Positions 58,575 through 64,000 of a stretch of DNA of 64,000 nucleotides are shown here, one piece after another. The translations under genes and the position numbers were made by a program. The stretch lies in the NCBI GenBank assembly GCA_965178125.1, contig OZ237739.1, positions 1,488,001 to 1,552,000 of the forward strand, in the 5' to 3' direction. The notes below the pieces were generated by a model. It searched no databases. It saw nothing but the letters and a program-made list of their open reading frames with translations, and was not told the origin of the DNA. Position 1 is the first letter of the stretch; every line of letters starts with the position of its first letter. This DNA is from Bilabrum cf. latius (Eukaryota; Bigyra: Bicosoecida; Bigyra; Bicosoecida).

Positions 58575-60476
58575 TCACCGCTGCGCCTCGTCACTCTATC
58601 CTGAGCCAGGCATACAGCCATGAAACTGCCCCAGCGGCTCCACGGGGATACTGGCCTGCGGCAGGGCAAAAGGGCCGTCCTTCAAGAGGCCCCACACAGA
58701 GGTCCCGGGCCCGAATACCCTCCCATACTCCAGCTCCAGCCTGTCCACCAGCTTGCCCATGGCAGCCGGGCCCATCTCTGCTGCCGCCAGGTCGCCCGTG
58801 CCCCCCGCGAATGCGATGAGGAGGGAGATCTTGGAGTCCCACGTGACCACAGGCCCGATCATGCTCCCGTTCACGGCCACGGAAGCAGTGGCCCCCAGAG
58901 GTCCAAGGGCCCGGGGCCCTGCCAGCTGCTGCCTGACCCAGCACGCGGCCGCCGCGGGGTCCGCCATGGCGAGCGTGAGGCTGCCGTATGGCGTCACCAA
59001 GTCGCGACGGAGCACCGGCTGGGAGGCGAGGCTGGCAATGCCTGCAGCGGACACGTACCCCGCGGGTGCAGGCGCCCCCACTGCAGCCAGGTCAGCGCAG
59101 GAGGCCAGCAGCCCCGGCTACCCCGAGCACACCGCGTCCGTGGTGCGAGCCGCCTCGGAGCTCCTCAGTACCAGAGACGTAACGTTGGGAGTGGCTCGCG
59201 CAAGAAGGCCATCAAGGGATCCGGGGTATGCCCATCCCTGCCCACTGGCACGACCACCTCGGTGCTAGCCCCAGCTGGTGCCCCCGCTCCTGGCCCACGC
59301 CTGCAGCACCAACTGCCGCACAGCGCCCCCTTGCACCCCGAGGTATGGCAGGTACAGGGCCTTCATCTGCTCGTGGGACGAGAACCAGAACCCCTCCTGC
59401 GCCCCAATGCGCTGCACCTATCCCCCCGGGCACCGTTTGTCCTCCGATGAGTACACGCTGTGCCTCAGCTGCGGCCTCTTGAGCTCCCAGATGGCCAGCT
59501 CTCCGCTTGCCCCGTCAGGAAGCAGGCCAGACAGGAACAGCCACACCGCCATGAGCTCACCTTCGTAGGGGTCATTCAACACCCCGCCTCCCCTGGGGTC
59601 AATGGTCCCGTTGGCCAGGGGGTCCCCCTGCGGCTTGTTGATGCGCGCGATGGAGGACACGCCCCCCTTGCCCAGGTAGAATGCTGCTACAGCGGTGCGG
59701 CGCAGCCATCCGTAGTATGCCCTGTAGCCGTCGCGGAGAGATGCCAGCTGGTCGCACATTGATGGATCAGACATCATTGCATGCACCAGTGGTGTGGCAT
59801 GACTCGGACCGCTTGATCCACGAATTGCCATGGCCAGTGGCGACGCTCGCTGGCAGGCTTCAGCAGCTCGGTCGAGAGACTGGGCGGCCGCGACAATGCC
59901 CCACAGCATCTCCCCGTTGTCCAGGCCGGGCATGCGGCCATTCCAGCCAGACAACGGCACAATGCCTTGCTGTCCTACCTGGAACCACGGCAGAAACCCA
60001 CCGTACCCTGGGCTGGAGGCATTCCAGCGGTGCAGAGAGTCCAGCTTTCGCTGCAGCACCTCGATGCACCGTTCCAGGGGCATCGCGGCCGATATGGCTT
60101 TACGTACCCTTGCTGCGATGCCAGTTGGCGATTCAGCCATCGCATGCCCATCCAGGGCTTGCGCTAGCAGCTAAAAGTGAAATCCGCTCTTTGATGCGGC
60201 CGAGAAGTTGTGGTGACCGCCTGGCTCCTGCAGGCCCGACGTGTAGTTTATGGCGGTGCCGTCGTAGCTCATTCCACTCAGACAATCTATCCCAACTCCA
60301 CACACATCAGCGAATCCTTCTACTTCGGCAGTCACGAGTTCCGACAAGAACTGCTCAACTGTTGTCGAGTCTTTCTTGAAGTCCGTGCATTGGTACCGCT
60401 GCGGAAACAAGTCACATGTTAAAGCATATGCTAGGGTGCCAATCGATGCTAGATAAATCACACAATTGACAGCCAT
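58575..60476 (-). CDS. Secreted glycosidase, possibly endo-beta-1,2-glucanase-like
   Basis: The ATG at 60476 gives a signal peptide (MAVNCVIYLASIGTLAYA), so the protein probably enters the secretory pathway. The frame is 633 residues and ends at TGA 58575. The early segment GVGIDCLSGMSYDGTAIN and the core (YGGFLPWFQV, GRMPGLDNGEMLWGIVAAA, AFYLGKGGVSSIARIN, GGGVLNDPYEGELMAVWLFL, EGFWFSSHEQMKALYLPYLG) resemble (alpha/alpha)6-barrel glycosidases of the GH144/GH162 beta-1,2-glucanase type. This family call is from memory of conserved blocks and is not certain. Five in-frame TAGs occur (60171, 59418, one near 59260, one near 59120, and 58596). The first interrupts GFHF-x-LLAQALDG, where a hydrophobic residue would also fit. 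Confidence 0.65.
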
Positions 60477-60546
60477 CTTTTCGTTGCACCAAGCCAAAAA
60501 AAGCGAGGGAGTGTTGTCGCTGTATTGTGTCTGACGGAACCGTTCT

Positions 60547-60590
60547 GCCAGAATTTCTGCCAGTTTCTGCCAGTTTCTGCCAGTTTCACA
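60547..60590 (+). repeat. TTTCTGCCAG short tandem repeat
   Basis: Three to four copies of the ten-base unit TTTCTGCCAG lie in the 210-base divergent gap between the glycosidase (minus) and ABC (plus) genes. They could be regulatory or simple slippage. Confidence 0.85.
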
Positions 60591-60686
60591 CAGGTAGGAT
60601 CATCAAACCGGAAAAACGAGACTTGCCTCTTTCGCCGCGCACATATCAAGCAGACGGAGTAAGAACCCGTCTTGGGGTTTCACTCC

Positions 60687-61886
60687 ATGTCAAACATTGG
60701 TGAACTGGCTCCGGCTGGCGCGGCTGCGACGGGGAGTGCAGAAGAGCTAGAGCTTGATCGACACGGTTTACCTGTTATTCCGACAAAGCCGCTAGGCCCG
60801 CCCGTCATTGAGCTGTCGGAAATATCGAAAAGTTATGATCTAGCTAGCGGAGAAAAAGTAAAGGCGTTGAGGAGCATATCTCTGCAACTGCCTTCGACGG
60901 CAGCAAGTTCGAGTGCGGCCGGTGAAGGCGACGTGGCTGCTTACCCCATTCGTTAGGGAGAATTTGTGATGATCCGTGGTCCATCAGGAGGTGGCAAAAC
61001 GACTTTATTGAATATCATAGGCTGTATCGACCAGGCGTCGTCGGGTGTGTTTTCCCTGTTCGGCCAGCGCATCGACCACCGCGTTGCCACCGACGAGGAG
61101 CTCTCATCCATGCGGCTACGGAGAATTGGGTTCACCTTCCAGAGCTTTAACCTTCTGGCAACCCTCTCTGCGCTGGAGAACGTGGAATTGCCCATGTCAA
61201 TGCTTGGAAAGCTCTCGTCAGACCAGCGTCGGCTGCGCGCCCGCGCCCTCCTCAAGATGGTCGGGCTGGAGGACCGGCAGAACCACCTGCCCTCCGAGAT
61301 GAGCGGGGGGGAGCAGCAGCGCACCACCATCGCCAGGTCGCTGGCGAATGACCCGGACGTCCTCCTCGCCGACGAGCCGTGCGGCGACCTCGATGCCCGC
61401 AGCACGGTGGACGTGATGAATCTGCTGCTGCGGATTAACCGACTGAGGGGCAAGACAATCGTGATGGTCACGCACTCGGCCGAACTGGAGTGCTACGCGG
61501 ACAGGACTCTGTTCGTGAGGGACGGCCGCATCGTGGCACAGCACGTGAACTTGCAGCAGACCCCCCTGGAGCTGTCGGCCTACCTTACCTTCCTGGACTT
61601 GGCGGCCAGGGGGGAGCTGCCAGCCGAGGGCGAGGGCGAGGGCGAGGGCGAGGGCGAGGGCGAGCTGGCAGAGGAGCGGGAGGAGGATGCAGCGGGCGGA
61701 GGACTGGGTGGTGGGAAAGCGGCGCTGTAGACTACCATTGCAACCCACGCAATGGAAGCCAAGGCCGTGGGGAAGAATGGGGCCGCGGGCAAAGGGGACA
61801 GTGACCCGGTGGGTGCATCCAGTGCAGCGGGCGGGGCTGGGGCTGGGTTTGGTGCGGCTTCGGCGGCGAGCGAAGAGCCGAGGTGA
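60687..61886 (+). CDS. LolD/MacB-type ABC transporter ATPase
   Basis: A stand-alone ABC ATPase of 399 residues. The Walker A motif (GPSGGGKTT) is near residue 100. The Q-loop region is FTFQSFNLLATL, the signature MSGGEQQRTTIARSL is near 204, Walker B with the catalytic Glu is VLLADEP, and the H-loop is MVTHSAE. No membrane segment is present, so it must pair with a separate permease. Its sequence is closest to the LolD/MacB group of bacterial origin that is also present in algae and protists. The C-terminal tail is acidic with a GGCGAG-encoded Glu-Gly run. In-frame TAGs are at 60954 (PIR-x-GEFVMIRG, where relatives have Lys, Arg or Gln) and 61728. TGA at 61884 ends the gene. Confidence 0.9.
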
Positions 61887-61946
61887 TCGATATGGTTTCC
61901 TAGTGGATCAGTATCACAAGTATGCAAGAGCCTATTGACTGCCTGG

Positions 61947-62123
61947 CCCTGTCCTGGTGCCTCCCCATCACTCTTTGGCCCTGTCCTGGTGCCTCCCCAT
62001 CACTCTTTGGCCCTGTCCTGGTGCCTCCCCATCACTCTTTGGCCCTGTCCTGGTGCCTCCCCATCACTCTTTGGCCCTGTCCTGGTGCTTCCCCATCACT
62101 CTTTGGCCCTGTCCTGGTGCTTC
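61947..62123. repeat. 32-base tandem array over the 3' end of the PRXL2-type gene
   Basis: Five full copies and one partial copy of a 32-base unit (beginning CCCTGTCCTGG) start at 61947, 61979, 62011, 62043, 62075 and 62107. The last copies carry a C-to-T change. The TGA stop of the minus-strand PRXL2-type gene (62096-62098) lies inside the fifth unit, so the array probably grew from the gene's last codons into the convergent spacer. Confidence 0.95.
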
Positions 62124-62689
62124 CTCCAGCCCTCCACCGCTGCATCCCTGAGCTCAACCAGGTGGGGGTGGTCCGATGCTTTCTGCTGCACATGCAGGAA
62201 CACCACATCGCCCCCCGGCATGACCACCATGGTGGCACCCTGCTGCAGCCCGTCCCCCACGAGCAGGTTGCCGCCTACTCCTCCCCCGTCCTCCTTGCCC
62301 CGCGCCCTCACACGGGAATAGGCCTCCCGTGCCGCAGAGTCCAACAAGCCGAATCCTGTGAATATAGACTCTCGCCTGGTTCCCAGCATTTTGTATGCCG
62401 ATTGTTGTTTCTCTCCACTTGCCGGGGGATCGTCCAGAAGCAAGAGGTCGCCGTCCCACACCCCGGCCTGCTCGAAATCATCGACGCCCTGCTCGTCCCA
62501 GCTCACCAGCACAGTGCCAAACCCAAGCTCTTTCAGCTCTGGCAGCACTGAGGCCGACACATCCTTGGCCCACTGACGGCAGAGCGGACAACCCATGCGC
62601 CTGATTAGCGTGACGAACTGAGGCCGATCTTGCCAAAGGTCTCCGAGCCTTAACTCATCACCGGGCGTCAAGTTCCCAGTGCTATCCAT
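62096..62689 (-). CDS. PRXL2/AhpC-TSA-type thiol oxidoreductase
   Basis: A peroxiredoxin-like protein of the AhpC-TSA_2 (PRXL2/FAM213) group. The fold starts ATG 62689 (MDSTGNLTPGDELRLGDL), followed by QFVTLIRRMGCPLCRQWA with the redox CxxC. Next come LKELGFGTVLVSWDE and the final strand pair GATMVVMPGGDVVFLH followed by the D-H-P motif. The 197 residues match the family length. Upstream of this ATG the frame stays open for about 190 bases without another ATG and has a basic, hydroxylated composition (FSVTVRSKARQVVA). A spliced exon encoding an organelle-targeting peptide is therefore possible. No in-frame TAG occurs, and the stop is TGA inside a tandem repeat. Confidence 0.8.
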   Translation of the reverse strand: MDSTGNLTPGDELRLGDLWQDRPQFVTLIRRMGCPLCRQWAKDVSASVLPELKELGFGTVLVSWDEQGVDDFEQAGVWDGDLLLLDDPPASGEKQQSAYKMLGTRRESIFTGFGLLDSAAREAYSRVRARGKEDGGGVGGNLLVGDGLQQGATMVVMPGGDVVFLHVQQKASDHPHLVELRDAAVEGWRKHQDRAKE

Positions 62690-63158
62690 TGCAACTACTT
62701 GTCGCGCTTTACTGCGAACGGTAACGGAGAACACTGGCCATTGGCGGGAGTTTTTGACGAAGGCGCGTGGACACGTCACGAACGCCGGAGTGCGGGAATA
62801 AGACGGCTCCGCTGTGGCGTGGTCGCTTACGCTACGATATCTGAAGCCCGTTGACCGTTTTCTTGCAGAATTGGCGCACCATTAGCCCCCGTTTTACGCC
62901 CGTCGCCTCGCTAGGCTGCAAGCACTTGACAAGAATCGGCCTGGCTTGCAGAGCTCGAGAACTGCTACATGAATCCAGCAAAGGCTAGCCCGCCCGCAGC
63001 CCGAGCTACCCGGATGCTTGAAAGTTGACTGTAATTTCTAATTGCCGCTAGCATGCGTTTTCGACCAAGAAAAGAATGACGGTCTCATCGGCTCACGTGG
63101 GGCATCTCTACGCAAGATCATCGATCCGATCGGAGCGATTCAAGTTGCTTGCTCCTGA
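62690..63158. promoter_or_regulatory. Upstream region of the PRXL2-type gene
   Basis: This gap between two minus-strand genes should hold the promoter of the PRXL2-type gene and possibly a 5' targeting exon. The minus-strand frame continuous with that gene is open up to a TAA near 62880. No splice site could be fixed. Confidence 0.4.
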
Positions 63159-64000
63159 TCAGTCATCGTCGTGGGGTCGCAGCTTCCCAGGGGCCCCGTC
63201 CCGCGCTGCACCTGCCGGGCACATGAAGCGCACCACAGCTCTCCCCCCGCCCTTGCCGTACCTCACGATACCATCCCCGCAGCTTGCCTCGTACTCGGCC
63301 GCGATGCCCTTGGGGGAGGCGTACTCGCGCCTGCCCTTGCGGCCCCGAGCGCCTGCCTTGGGCTTTGATAGTGTCCCGTCTGGGCCTGCCTCATCCGTGC
63401 ATGCATCCGGAGGCGGGGGCGTAGTTGTGGGCAGCTGCACCACGATTCGAATGGCAAACCTCGGCATGTCGACTTGCGTGTAGTACCGCACATGCAGCGG
63501 CTTGAGCTTCAGGGCATCCTTGAAGAACACGGTGGCGAAGCACGGGTACGTGAAGCCCAGCGTGCGCTCGAGGCAGTATTCTCCACGAGCCCCATTGGGC
63601 TTGGTCACCCGGTCGGTGGGCACGTCATACCCGGGGTTGATGTTGAAGTGCACCTGCTTGATCGGGTGCTTCAAAGAGGTCTCTTTGCTGACCGTGGAGC
63701 CCTTGCGCAGCCCAACCGGGCACCGCACAAACGTCCTGCACGTGAACTTACCGCTGCTCACCTGATCGCTCGTGTTGCCCACCTCTAGCACGAACCTGGA
63801 AGTGCTCTAGAATTCCAGCCGTGCGGCTGACAGGCGAGCCCGCTGCGAGGACAAGGCTGCTTCGGGCGCGGGACCAAACGACCCATCAGAGACTGCTCCC
63901 GCTCCAGTCTCACCAGATACCATCGAGTCTGCCTCGGACGCACCAACAGCGGCACCAGCACCAGTAGCCGCCGATTTATCGTCGTCGGCTCGTGCAGCCG
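63159..64000 (-). CDS. YEATS-domain protein, 5' part beyond the window
   Basis: YEATS domains read acylated lysines on histones. The frame enters from the right edge, so the N-terminus is missing, and stops at TGA 63159, leaving about 280 residues. After an Ala/Ser/Asp-rich stretch comes RFVLEVGNTSDQV, then a core with TFVRCPVGLRKG, LKHPIKQVHFNINPGYDVP, a divergent glycine-poor block where most YEATS proteins have GWGEF, and ATVFFKDALKLKPLHVRYYT. The order and spacing follow YEATS2-like domains, but identity is low, so the call is tentative. A basic Gly/Arg/Lys tail ends the protein. One in-frame TAG (63807-63809) precedes the domain. Confidence 0.55.

Noticed and set aside
491-63161. Programmed stop-codon readthrough or widespread pseudogenes as the cause of in-frame TAGs
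   Set aside because: Only TAG interrupts genes, never TAA or TGA. The proteins have no frameshifts, and TAGs occur many times per gene inside catalytic domains. Decay or leaky readthrough would not show this pattern.
491-63161. The ciliate/ulvophyte code in which both UAA and UAG mean Gln
   Set aside because: Three genes end in TAA at natural C-termini and no TAA occurs inside any gene. In a GC-rich genome TAA would be rare in any case, so this needs the genome-wide check listed under findings.
1-64000. A suppressor tRNA (CUA anticodon) or eRF1 gene within the window
   Set aside because: I scanned for T-arm-like GGTTCGA motifs and cloverleaf halves and found only coincidental matches in coding sequence, such as near 35251 and 26990. 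No eRF1-like protein is present, so the decoding machinery lies elsewhere.

Overview
This window reads as nuclear DNA from a GC-rich, gene-dense, probably unicellular eukaryote. The genes carry short GT-AG introns and encode eukaryote-only machinery (SBDS, U2AF65, THOC2, a Golgi Qb-SNARE, JmjC and SET chromatin enzymes, a YEATS reader). Plant-like traits, mainly the SBDS N-terminus and its C-terminal U1-type zinc finger plus the GOS1 SNARE, together with alanine-rich hexanucleotide expansions, make a green alga or relative my best guess. That placement is an inference and is moderately confident at most.

The main result is a changed genetic code. Almost every gene here is cut into pieces if TAG is treated as a stop. 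If TAG is read as an amino acid, the pieces join in one frame into 22 complete or near-complete proteins. By hand count about 90 in-frame TAG codons lie inside these genes, and none ends a gene. No TAA or TGA lies inside any of them. All 22 genes end in TGA (19) or TAA (3). Several TAG codons fall in conserved protein positions, and these favour glutamine: the Q-P of the SBDS N-terminus, the N-C-x-T-Q-x-W of SET domains, the W-x-C of a RanBP2 zinc finger, a TPR turn and runs of Gln codons. One site in acireductone dioxygenase fits a hydrophobic residue better. The code implied is UAG = Gln with UAA and UGA kept as stops, unlike the common ciliate and ulvophyte-algal code in which both UAA and UAG are Gln.

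Layout, left to right. 491-6751 (minus): acireductone dioxygenase, SBDS and a gamma-butyrobetaine-hydroxylase-like dioxygenase. 7573-19250 (plus): U2AF65-like splicing factor, a coiled-coil acidic protein, a PX-domain protein with a long Pro-Ala tract, and a multi-spanning membrane protein. 19927-30184 (minus): a giant SET-domain methyltransferase and an unknown basic/acidic protein. 30354-39318 (plus): a TPR protein, a membrane-anchored thioredoxin-like protein and a large membrane protein with a TIR-like domain. 39550-42256 (minus): an FSP1/AIFM2-type oxidoreductase and a GOS1 SNARE. 42347-44560 (plus): an ankyrin-FN3-RING protein. 44669-46909 (minus): a KDM5/JMJ14-type demethylase. 48185-58443 (plus): an anticodon-fold/RanBP2-finger RNA-binding protein and THOC2. 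58575-60476 (minus): a secreted glycosidase. 60687-61886 (plus): an ABC ATPase. 62096-64000 (minus): a PRXL2-type redox protein and a YEATS protein running off the edge.

Genes are individually promoted housekeeping genes, not an operon. Several serve related processes (U2AF65, THOC2 and the RanBP2-finger protein in RNA processing; SET, JmjC and YEATS in chromatin), but no functional cluster is claimed. Introns are few, 86-206 bases, and sit near the 5' ends of genes. Protein lengths below count UAG as a residue.
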